DNA of 64,000 bases, taken from positions 62,001 through 126,000 of IMG/VR virus record IMGVR_UViG_3300032046_000001. One strand, given 5' to 3'. Under the pieces are notes generated by a model. It did no database searches and was not told the DNA's origin. It saw nothing but the letters and a program-made list of their open reading frames with translations. Positions 57,684-64,000 of the stretch are shown piece after piece. The position numbers and the translations under genes were made by a program. The DNA is from a virus. Positions within the stretch are counted from its first letter, which is position 1, and each line of letters begins with the position of its first letter.

Positions 57684-57991
57684 ATAATTTCTACCCTATT
57701 ATTGATTGATGTGTATTTAATATCAACATCGGAATTAATAATACCAGTTATTAATGATCGTTTTAATATCTCAGTGAAAACTTTGACTGTTAAATTAGAA
57801 ACGATTATTGATTTTGCAGCAATCACATCAGATTGAGGAATATATACACTAAGTTTGGATTTTAAATAATTATAAATCACTGAAAATCCAAAATCTACAA
57901 AATCTTCATACAATGAACTTGATAAATTACCAGTAGTTTCAAATGAGTAAATAATTCTATTTATTACTTTTTTTACTGATAAGATATTCAT
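57680..57991 (-). CDS. Unknown 103-aa protein of the local tandem family
   Basis: VKKVINRIIYSFETTGNLSS near 6-25 and VKVFTEILKRSLITGIINSD near 68-87 give the family ends. No strong ribosome binding site; probably coupled to the gene upstream. Function unknown. Confidence 0.6.
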   Translation of the reverse strand: MNILSVKKVINRIIYSFETTGNLSSSLYEDFVDFGFSVIYNYLKSKLSVYIPQSDVIAAKSIIVSNLTVKVFTEILKRSLITGIINSDVDIKYTSINNRVEII

Positions 57992-58000
57992 TATAATATA

Positions 58001-58309
58001 TCATTTTGGTTTTCCCCATATTAATTGACCAGTTCTTAAACTATCTTTAAGCAATTCAGTGACCATCGCATTAACAAATCGATCAAGTTTGTTACGTTCA
58101 GTAGCATCATGCTCACAATTAGGGAATAAATACATTTGACTTTCATAATAATAAATATAAAAATTATCAAGTCTAAGTCTACCGATGGCTTGATAAATAC
58201 TAATTTCCCCATCAAATAGAGGTCGTAACATCCTTGTCAAATATTTTTTTGAAAAATATTGAAATGTATATCCATCACATAAAAGAATCATAAATTTCTC
58301 CAAAATCAA
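58001..58309 (-). CDS. Unknown 102-aa protein of the local tandem family
   Basis: SKKYLTRMLRPLFDGEISIY near 20-39 and VNAMVTELLKDSLRTGQLIW near 80-99 match the family signature. First gene of its - strand run, with GGAG before the ATG. Function unknown. Confidence 0.6.
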   Translation of the reverse strand: MILEKFMILLCDGYTFQYFSKKYLTRMLRPLFDGEISIYQAIGRLRLDNFYIYYYESQMYLFPNCEHDATERNKLDRFVNAMVTELLKDSLRTGQLIWGKPK

Positions 58310-58315
58310 TATTAA

Positions 58316-58330
58316 GTCAAATTAAAAATA
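58316..58330 (+). promoter_or_regulatory. GTCAAATTMAAAAT motif, site 4 of 4
   Basis: GTCAAATTAAAAATA, identical to the site at 32266, in a 56-base divergent gap and 35 bases before the GTG start at 58366. Confidence 0.45.
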
Positions 58331-58365
58331 GTCTCAAATCAACAAATTACAAAAAGGAGATATGT

Positions 58366-58872
58366 GTGCCATTTAAAACATTTTCTAATTGGTTATTTGA
58401 TAATAATATAAATTCACCAATACCAACAGAACCAGATATATTGAAATATGATTCACCAATCACGGCGACATATATGATTTCAATTTTCATGAAGTGTCCC
58501 AAGTTAAATTATCAGTTAAATACATATCTGAATAATATTAATTTGAGATATATAGATAAAAGAGAATTACTTCTCTTTATTAAAATGTGTGTTCAAAAGT
58601 ATGATATAAAGCGATATCAACTTTGTTATAGATCATTTTCAGACAGAAAAACAAAATTGTTTAATATTTTTCAAAATAAATTTCCAAACTTAAAAAAATA
58701 TGAAATTCAGTATTTGTGCGATAAGATTGATAATTCAAAAGAGAAAGATGATATATATCAGTCTCTTGGATTAGAAAAACCCAAAAGAACAAAAATTAAA
58801 ATGGTTAAAAATAAAATTTCGTTGAGTGATTTTTTAAATAACTTTACGATTGTGGAAGTGGAGAGATGTTAG
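58366..58872 (+). CDS. Unknown 168-aa protein
   Basis: GTG start after AAGGAGATAT. The N-terminus FSNWLFDNNINSPIPTEPDI and then ATYMISIFMKCPKLNYQLNT suggest a compact helical protein; the C-terminal third is basic (KPKRTKIKMVKNK). A single-gene transcript between a divergent gap and a terminator. No family recognised. Confidence 0.6.
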   Translation: MPFKTFSNWLFDNNINSPIPTEPDILKYDSPITATYMISIFMKCPKLNYQLNTYLNNINLRYIDKRELLLFIKMCVQKYDIKRYQLCYRSFSDRKTKLFNIFQNKFPNLKKYEIQYLCDKIDNSKEKDDIYQSLGLEKPKRTKIKMVKNKISLSDFLNNFTIVEVERC

Positions 58873-58887
58873 TCTCTCCACTTCCAC
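58852..58887. terminator. Terminator with the stop codon in its loop
   Basis: GTGGAAGTGGAGAGA pairs perfectly with TCTCTCCACTTCCAC around TGTTAG, whose TAG is the stop of the gene above. Lies between convergent genes. Confidence 0.85.
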
Positions 58888-58907
58888 TCGTACTAACCAA
58901 TCAAACC

Positions 58908-59591
58908 TTAAAGCTTGGCGGCTACTTCAGATGAAATAACAGGATTACTTAGAATCCGTCCATCGCCACGACAATCCGAACAAATGACATGTGTTTTGAT
59001 TTTCCCTGTGGGGGATAATCGTTTCTTCACACAAGTACATGGAACAGTTCGTTTTTCATTTTGATACGAGAACCGTCCTGTACCACCACATGCCTTACAT
59101 GGTTTTTTGGGAATATATGAATACTTCTTCCCGTCAACCTCATCAGCTTCGAGAAGTCGGAAAGTTTCATTGCCATGTTGGGCAATGAAAGCATCGGATG
59201 GAACTACTTCCAGTTTATCTCTGTTTTGCTCGATAACTTCTCTAAGTGTCAGTCCATGACATCGTTCACACACTTTTGTGAGAATGTGTGTACCATTGCA
59301 GGGTAAAATACCCTTTTCGGGATCTCCATGACATTTATCGAGGTAATATACTTCCTGAACAAGTTCAGGAATGATCTTAAAACCTCTACCAGCACACGAA
59401 GGACACCTATCCTGAACGAAGCCAACGTTCAAGATTCGTTGTGATTTAATCATGTCTTGTGCGATAACGGCTATAAGGACATCATTCTTCTCTTCAACCG
59501 TGATCGACTTATTGGCATACGCATTCAACACTTCTTTAACCAAAACCATATTTTGTTTTACACTTTCCGTAACTCTATCTACACGACTCAT
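58908..59591 (-). CDS. DnaJ-type zinc-finger protein without J domain
   Basis: 227 residues. Four CxxCxG motifs are visible: DRCPSCAGRGF near 62, KVCERCHGLTL near 107, KPCKACGGTGRF near 168, and ICSDCRGDGRI near 206, as in the Cys-rich domain of DnaJ. There is no J domain, so no Hsp70 stimulation is expected. The N-terminal ~60 residues are helical. GC is higher than its surroundings. Possibly a phage chaperone-like or DNA-binding zinc protein. AGGAAAG precedes the ATG. Confidence 0.75.
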   Translation of the reverse strand: MSRVDRVTESVKQNMVLVKEVLNAYANKSITVEEKNDVLIAVIAQDMIKSQRILNVGFVQDRCPSCAGRGFKIIPELVQEVYYLDKCHGDPEKGILPCNGTHILTKVCERCHGLTLREVIEQNRDKLEVVPSDAFIAQHGNETFRLLEADEVDGKKYSYIPKKPCKACGGTGRFSYQNEKRTVPCTCVKKRLSPTGKIKTHVICSDCRGDGRILSNPVISSEVAAKL

Positions 59592-59674
59592 ACTTTTACT
59601 TTCCTCTTTTGTGTACTCTTTACTTTACTTTTGACAAATTCGTGGATTGAGAAATAAAAATTTTGTTTTTCCAT
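59588..59674 (-). CDS. Possible 28-aa leader peptide
   Basis: ATG at 59674, 13 bases after AAAGGAG, stop overlapping the next ATG as ATGA. Basic (HEFVKSKVKSTQKRKVKV). The AAAGGAG may instead mark an ATG-TAA minimal frame at 59681. Could couple translation of the zinc-finger gene; weakly supported. Confidence 0.35.
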   Translation of the reverse strand: MEKQNFYFSIHEFVKSKVKSTQKRKVKV

Positions 59675-59739
59675 TTTACATAAAATTCTCCTTTACGGAC
59701 TAAAGTTGATTGTTAATAAAAATTAAGATCTATCATCTC

Positions 59740-59759
59740 GACTATTAATATATATAGTC
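59740..59759. promoter_or_regulatory. Promoter-like motif, site 4 of 4
   Basis: GACTATTAATATATATAGTC, an imperfect palindrome with the same 14-base core TATTAATATATATA, between the zinc-finger gene (-) and the polymerase gene (+). Confidence 0.5.
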
Positions 59760-59841
59760 TTAATGGGGTTAAATTAAATTTGAATAAAATTATTTTTTTT
59801 GTCGAATTTAACAAATTATAAAAAGATATAAGGAGTCGATA

Positions 59842-62800
59842 TTGTTCAGTATTAAAAATTCAAAATTCAGTGATTGTTTTTCTTGTAAATTATTAGGTGC
59901 GCCTTCTTGTATTCTTGAGACGAACTGTAAAGATGATTTATCAAAAATTGACATAATCATAGTTGCTGAAAATCCAGGAAAAAATGAAGTTGAAGCTGGT
60001 ATACCATTAATTGGAAGATCTGGTAAAACTTTCAGAAAATATTTTGACAAGTATTTGAGAAATCTAAATTATTTAATTACGAATGTTGTGTTGTGTCAAA
60101 CTATTGATGCTGAAGGAAATACGAGTAATCCCGATGATGAGACAATTGAAAGATGTAAAAATAATCTTGTAGCACTAATAGATATCTGTAAACCTAAATT
60201 AATTTTTTGTATGGGGGCATCACCAGCAGCAGCATTCGATATTAAGAAAGTGAAAATGACTGATGTACGTGGTGAAATTATAAAATGGAATGGTTATGAT
60301 GTATTATTAACAATACATCCTTCATATGTGAATAGAAATAAAAAAACCAATCCAGAATTTGAAATGAATTTTGAAAGTGATTTTGTGAAAGCCGCGAATT
60401 TATTAGGTATTAGTGTCAAACAGAACAATGTTGAAGAAAGTTTTGTGTCAACATCAAAGGGCATACAATCATATATGATTCCTGAAAAATATTATACTGA
60501 TGAATACAGATTAATTGATATTCATTATTCATCTTTAAAAAATCAAGTGATTTATATTTTCAGAGATAAGAATGAAGTGAAATCATACTATATTGTTGAT
60601 GATCAATATTATTGTTATCAAACACCAACAAAAATTGATAATAGACCAGTTGTTGAATATGATAATTTAAATCGATTATCAATAAAATATGCCGACAGAA
60701 AAAGATTAGATTCTAAAATCACATATGAGGGTGATATTAAAATTTATGATAAACACATCATTGATTATTTTATTCACAATAAGGGTGAAGCGATTGACAC
60801 AAATTTAAATATTTACTATGTTGATATCGAAGTCGATCCTGGTGAATCAAAAGGTGTATCAAATGCCGATGAAGCTGAGTTTCCAATTAATTTAATTACT
60901 GTCAGATATAACGGACAAACTATAACGTATGTTTTGGATAATGGAACAAAAATTAACAAAATAAAAGATGTTGAACTTAAAATATTCAAAACTGAGAAAT
61001 CACTAATGATAACATTCTTGGATGATTTAGATAAATTCAATCCCGATATAATCACTGGATGGAATGTTATTAGTTTTGATATGTGTTATATTTTCAATAG
61101 ATTGCCAAAACTAAATATTAATAAAATGAGAATATCACCTTTCAAAGATGCGTATATCGATAAAGAAAGAGGATATGCGAATGTTCCTGGTTATGTTCTG
61201 ATAGATATGTGTTCATTGTACAAAGAGTTCCAATTGAAAGCCAGAGAAAATTATAAACTTGGTACAATCGCACAGGTCGAAGTTGGTGAAACAAAAATTC
61301 AACTCGAAGGTTCATTTTCAGATATGTATCGAAATAATATTAATAAATTTATCGAATATAATATTCGAGATACAATGCTCCTAGAGAAACTTGAAAATAA
61401 ATTAAAGTTCATTAAGTTATTGAATGAATTAAGAAGAATTTGTTCTGGATCTTTCAAAACATGTGAAAATACATCAGGACGTTTGGACTGTTTAGTAACA
61501 AGACATTTGAAATGTAAAAATTTCGCTTCCAGAAATTCACAAGGTCTTTCTAAAGAAAAATTTCCAGGAGCGTATGTCCAAGAACCAATGATGGGAATTC
61601 ATAATTATGTAGTTGATTTTGATTATAAATCTCTATATCCGAGTTTAGTATTGACCTACAATATTGGTATTAATACATTCTTGATGAAGTTTGAGAATTT
61701 AAGATTCGGTTATGACTTGGCGTATGACATTGATAATTTACCCGAAAAGTTCATTATTGTTAAAGATCCATTATTTAAGAATGAACGAATTGAATATACA
61801 AAAGAACAACTTTTAAATGAAATAAAAGATCAAAATCTTATTTGTACAATTAATGGTTGTTTTTATAAAAATCATAAGACCGAGCTATCATATTATAGTG
61901 AAATTCTTGAACATCTTCTGAGTTCACGAGATGTCTCCAAGAGAAAGATGTTAGAACTAAAAGAGGCGAAAGAATTTGATATGGTTGAGTTATATGATAT
62001 TCGACAGAAAACATATAAAGTTTTAGCCAATGCTCTTTATGGTATTTTAGGAACTAATATTTATAGATTCTTTAATCTTGATATGGCATCTTCGATTACA
62101 CTATCAGGACAAGAAGTTATTAAAAATTCAATTTTACATGTTGATAAGTATATGGATAATTTAAAGAGAGGAATTAAAGAAGATGTTGATATCACAATAT
62201 CAAAAGAAAATGTCTACACTGATTGGATGGATGTGAAATTGAAATATATCATTACAAGCGATACCGATTCGATATTAGCGACATTATCAAAATTTATAAA
62301 AAGTAAAGATTATGAAACATCAATTCAAGAAATGACAGATATCTGTTCGAGTATTCAAAATTTTATAAACAATCAAGTTGTTTCAAGAATAATAAATAGA
62401 CATAATGTTCCAATTGATAAAAATCGATTAAAAATTAAAAATGAATTGATGTGTTCGAGAGGTTTATTTGTTAGCAAGAAACACTACGCACTCTATGTAA
62501 TATTTCAAGAGAATAAACGTGTTGATGAAATGACAATTACTGGATTAGAAATAAAACGTCGTGATTTTTCATCATATACAAAAGATTGTATGAAAGAACT
62601 TCTTGATATTATTTTAAAATCTGAAAAAATATCATTTAATCAAATTATGTCATATGTCAAGGAGAAAGAATATGAATTCATTAAAAGAATTCGATGTGGT
62701 GATAAAACTGTTGCAAGACCAAGTGGTTGGAAGAAAAAATTAGATGAATATAAAGTTATTCCTCAAGGAATTTACGCAATGATGAACTGGAACGATTTAT

Positions 62801-63075
62801 TATATAATTCATTCGAATGTGGTGTTCGTGGATATTTATTTAAAATTAATGGCATAGATATTTCAAAGACACCAAAGAATGTTATTGAGAATTATAATAA
62901 AATATTTGTATCTGGTGGTAAAACTTTAGAAACCATATGTGTACCGGATGAAGAATCCAGACTTCCTGAATATTTTATCCCAGATATGAAAGAGATGTTA
63001 AAGTTTCACTGGATTGATCGTTACAGTCAGTTATTAGCACCAATTATTAAACCAGTTGAATTAGTAAAAATTTAA
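59842..63075 (+). CDS. Uracil-DNA glycosylase/family B DNA polymerase fusion
   Basis: 1077 residues; TTG start after AAGGAG. Residues 1-~200 are a UDG-superfamily domain, family 4-like: CFSCKL, VAENPGKNEVEAGIPLIGRS near 40-59, and LTIHPSYVNRN near 157-167. The polymerase follows: exo I DIEVD near 329, exo II NVISFD near 409, exo III YNIRD near 507. Palm motif A is DFDYKSLYPS near 592, motif B KVLANALYG near 726 and motif C SDTDS near 806-810. Most exonuclease and polymerase carboxylates look intact. This is the phage replicase; the N-terminal domain may let it sense or remove uracil. Confidence 0.92.
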   Translation: MFSIKNSKFSDCFSCKLLGAPSCILETNCKDDLSKIDIIIVAENPGKNEVEAGIPLIGRSGKTFRKYFDKYLRNLNYLITNVVLCQTIDAEGNTSNPDDETIERCKNNLVALIDICKPKLIFCMGASPAAAFDIKKVKMTDVRGEIIKWNGYDVLLTIHPSYVNRNKKTNPEFEMNFESDFVKAANLLGISVKQNNVEESFVSTSKGIQSYMIPEKYYTDEYRLIDIHYSSLKNQVIYIFRDKNEVKSYYIVDDQYYCYQTPTKIDNRPVVEYDNLNRLSIKYADRKRLDSKITYEGDIKIYDKHIIDYFIHNKGEAIDTNLNIYYVDIEVDPGESKGVSNADEAEFPINLITVRYNGQTITYVLDNGTKINKIKDVELKIFKTEKSLMITFLDDLDKFNPDIITGWNVISFDMCYIFNRLPKLNINKMRISPFKDAYIDKERGYANVPGYVLIDMCSLYKEFQLKARENYKLGTIAQVEVGETKIQLEGSFSDMYRNNINKFIEYNIRDTMLLEKLENKLKFIKLLNELRRICSGSFKTCENTSGRLDCLVTRHLKCKNFASRNSQGLSKEKFPGAYVQEPMMGIHNYVVDFDYKSLYPSLVLTYNIGINTFLMKFENLRFGYDLAYDIDNLPEKFIIVKDPLFKNERIEYTKEQLLNEIKDQNLICTINGCFYKNHKTELSYYSEILEHLLSSRDVSKRKMLELKEAKEFDMVELYDIRQKTYKVLANALYGILGTNIYRFFNLDMASSITLSGQEVIKNSILHVDKYMDNLKRGIKEDVDITISKENVYTDWMDVKLKYIITSDTDSILATLSKFIKSKDYETSIQEMTDICSSIQNFINNQVVSRIINRHNVPIDKNRLKIKNELMCSRGLFVSKKHYALYVIFQENKRVDEMTITGLEIKRRDFSSYTKDCMKELLDIILKSEKISFNQIMSYVKEKEYEFIKRIRCGDKTVARPSGWKKKLDEYKVIPQGIYAMMNWNDLLYNSFECGVRGYLFKINGIDISKTPKNVIENYNKIFVSGGKTLETICVPDEESRLPEYFIPDMKEMLKFHWIDRYSQLLAPIIKPVELVKI

Positions 63076-63118
63076 TTTGATATGGAATTATTTTATCATG
63101 GATGATAACAAAATATAA

Positions 63119-63202
63119 AAGAGAGATAGAGACTTAAGCTCGAAAAGAAGTATTCCGAAACTTCCTTCTCTCTTTATTATTCATTCGGAATGATTATCGG
63201 AG
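63119..63202 (+). promoter_or_regulatory. Homing-endonuclease leader RNA, copy 3 (pseudoknot)
   Basis: Outer stem AAGAGAGA (63119-63126) with TCTCTCTT (63167-63174). Hairpin 1 is GAG...CTC at 63129-63141. Hairpin 2 is GAAGT/ACTTC at 63147-63164 with loop ATTCCGAA. The whole 8-base loop pairs with TTCGGAAT at 63184-63191. CCGA of the loop could instead pair with TCGG at 63197-63200, touching the Shine-Dalgarno CGGAG. Confidence 0.78.
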
Positions 63203-63210
63203 ATTATAAA

Positions 63211-63816
63211 ATGAAAATTTATGAAAATTTAGATTTACAAGATTTAGATGTAGAAGTTTGGAGAACTATAAAAGAATACCCAGATTATTCTATTAGTAAT
63301 TTAGGAAGGGTTAAATCATTAAAATTTGGAAAAGAAAGAGTATTAAAACAAGGTAAAAATAGTAGAAAATATTTTTGTGTTGTTTTATCTAAAAATAAAA
63401 ATAAAAAAACAAAATTAGTTCATATACTTGTTTTTGAAATTTATAATAATTACAAATTAAAATCAAATGAGTGTATTCATCACAAAGATGGGAATAAAGA
63501 AAATAATTATTATAAAAATTTAGAAAGAATGACTAAATTAGATCACTTAAGTTTACACAACAAAGGAGAAAACAATCCTATGTTTGGAAAATATTTATCT
63601 ACAAAAACAAAAATGATGATAAGTAAAAATCATTTCGATAATAAAGGTGAAAATAATCCACATCATAAACTAACAGAAGAACAAGTTATCCAGATAAAAT
63701 TATTATTAAAAGAGGGAATATTAACTCAAGAAGAAATAGCTGATATATTTGGAGTTGGTAAAATGACAATTTCAAAAATAAAGAGAGGAAAATTATGGAA
63801 ACATGTGAAAATATGA
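63211..63816 (+). CDS. NUMOD4/HNH homing endonuclease
   Basis: Start at the ATG after CGGAG at the end of leader copy 3; an ATG 21 bases earlier lies inside the pseudoknot region. NUMOD4 (WRTIKEYPDYSISNLGRVKS), HNH core HHKDGNKENNYYKNLERM, NUMOD3 units, HTH LTQEEIADIFGVGKMTISKI. Located between the DNA polymerase and QueE genes, a common place for homing genes. Stop overlaps the QueE start as ATGA. Confidence 0.9.
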   Translation: MKIYENLDLQDLDVEVWRTIKEYPDYSISNLGRVKSLKFGKERVLKQGKNSRKYFCVVLSKNKNKKTKLVHILVFEIYNNYKLKSNECIHHKDGNKENNYYKNLERMTKLDHLSLHNKGENNPMFGKYLSTKTKMMISKNHFDNKGENNPHHKLTEEQVIQIKLLLKEGILTQEEIADIFGVGKMTISKIKRGKLWKHVKI

Positions 63817-64000
63817 AAAGTGATATGTCAATAAAAGCAATTGAGTGTTTTTCAACCTATCAAGGAGAAGGGTTATTTTCAGGAAAAAGAGTTGTATTAA
63901 TAAGATTCAAAGAATGTAATCGTGATTGTTGGTATTGTGATACAAAAAATAAAATGAAATATTATGAGGAAGGTGAATATAAATTAGAAGATATTCAAAA
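63813..64000 (+). CDS. queE: 7-carboxy-7-deazaguanine synthase, N-terminal part
   Basis: Partial at the right edge (first ~62 residues). CFSTYQGEGLFSGKRVVLIR carries the QueE signature QGEG, and ECNRDCWYCDT gives the radical-SAM iron-sulphur motif CX3CX2C. The enzyme makes the 7-deazaguanine core from 6-carboxytetrahydropterin. In phages it usually feeds a DNA-modification pathway, with partners expected to the right. Start placed at the ATGA overlap; an in-frame ATG lies 18 bases upstream. Confidence 0.88.
   Translation, partial: MKSDMSIKAIECFSTYQGEGLFSGKRVVLIRFKECNRDCWYCDTKNKMKYYEEGEYKLEDIQ

Noticed and set aside
63119-63202. preQ1 riboswitch (because QueE is near and the fold is a small pseudoknot)
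   Set aside because: Lacks the preQ1 A-rich tail and C-rich loop, and the same element stands before homing genes at 7407 and 12640 that have no queuosine link.

Overview
The window looks like part of a large tailed-phage genome. It is very AT-rich and densely packed. Genes lie in long same-strand runs joined by ATGA or TAATG overlaps, with strong AGGAG-type ribosome binding sites. There is no rRNA, tRNA or ribosomal operon. Phage hallmarks are a PAAR tail-spike tip protein, a family B DNA polymerase, PhoH, nine free-standing homing endonucleases, a MazG-like hydrolase and many tiny unknown genes. PAAR suggests a contractile tail. The Shine-Dalgarno use and heptosyltransferase-like genes fit a Gram-negative host, but I cannot name the host.

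Layout. 1-4.6 kb (+): glycosyltransferases interrupted by an HNH and a GIY-YIG homing endonuclease. 4.6-6.8 kb (-): an unknown 416-aa protein, an NMN adenylyltransferase and a small gene. 6.9-8.3 kb (+): a coiled-coil protein, then an HNH gene behind a structured leader. 8.36-12.5 kb (-): an array of tiny membrane proteins, with the PAAR gene inserted on the + strand. 12.6-25 kb (+): a large sugar/small-molecule island with glycosyltransferases of several folds, four methyltransferases, an asparagine-synthase-like PP-loop protein, a short DegT aminotransferase and an APH-like kinase. 25.0-25.56 kb: a gene-free stretch full of hairpins. 25.56-48.97 kb (+): small unknown genes, WecB, more glycosyltransferases, and nucleotide metabolism (MazG-like, PyrD, PurD, PyrF), plus DUF1003, YqeY-like, PD-(D/E)XK, Gfo/Idh/MocA and PIN-PhoH proteins. 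49.06-53.45 kb (-): a second array of small membrane proteins. 53.5-55.4 kb (+): a deoxyribosyltransferase-like protein and a PIG-L deacetylase. 55.4-58.3 kb (-): a tandem family of ~90-aa proteins flanking one + strand glycosyltransferase. 58.4-64 kb: an unknown gene, a DnaJ-type zinc-finger protein (-), a uracil-DNA-glycosylase/family B polymerase fusion, an HNH gene behind the structured leader, and the start of QueE.

How the parts fit. Thirteen predicted glycosyltransferases with an epimerase, a sugar dehydrogenase, an aminotransferase and a deacetylase suggest the phage builds or decorates a glycan (virion, DNA or host surface). PurD, PyrD, PyrF, NMNAT and MazG-like proteins would boost nucleotide and NAD pools. 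QueE points to 7-deazaguanine chemistry, possibly DNA modification.

The most interesting item is an ~85-nt leader present in three copies directly upstream of three homing-endonuclease genes of two unrelated nuclease families. It folds into a pseudoknot supported by covariation between the copies, and its loop can alternatively pair with the Shine-Dalgarno region. Other items are an AT-rich promoter-like motif shared by four divergent junctions, a phosphatase-like/SET fusion, and terminator hairpins that hold the stop codon in their loop or centre.
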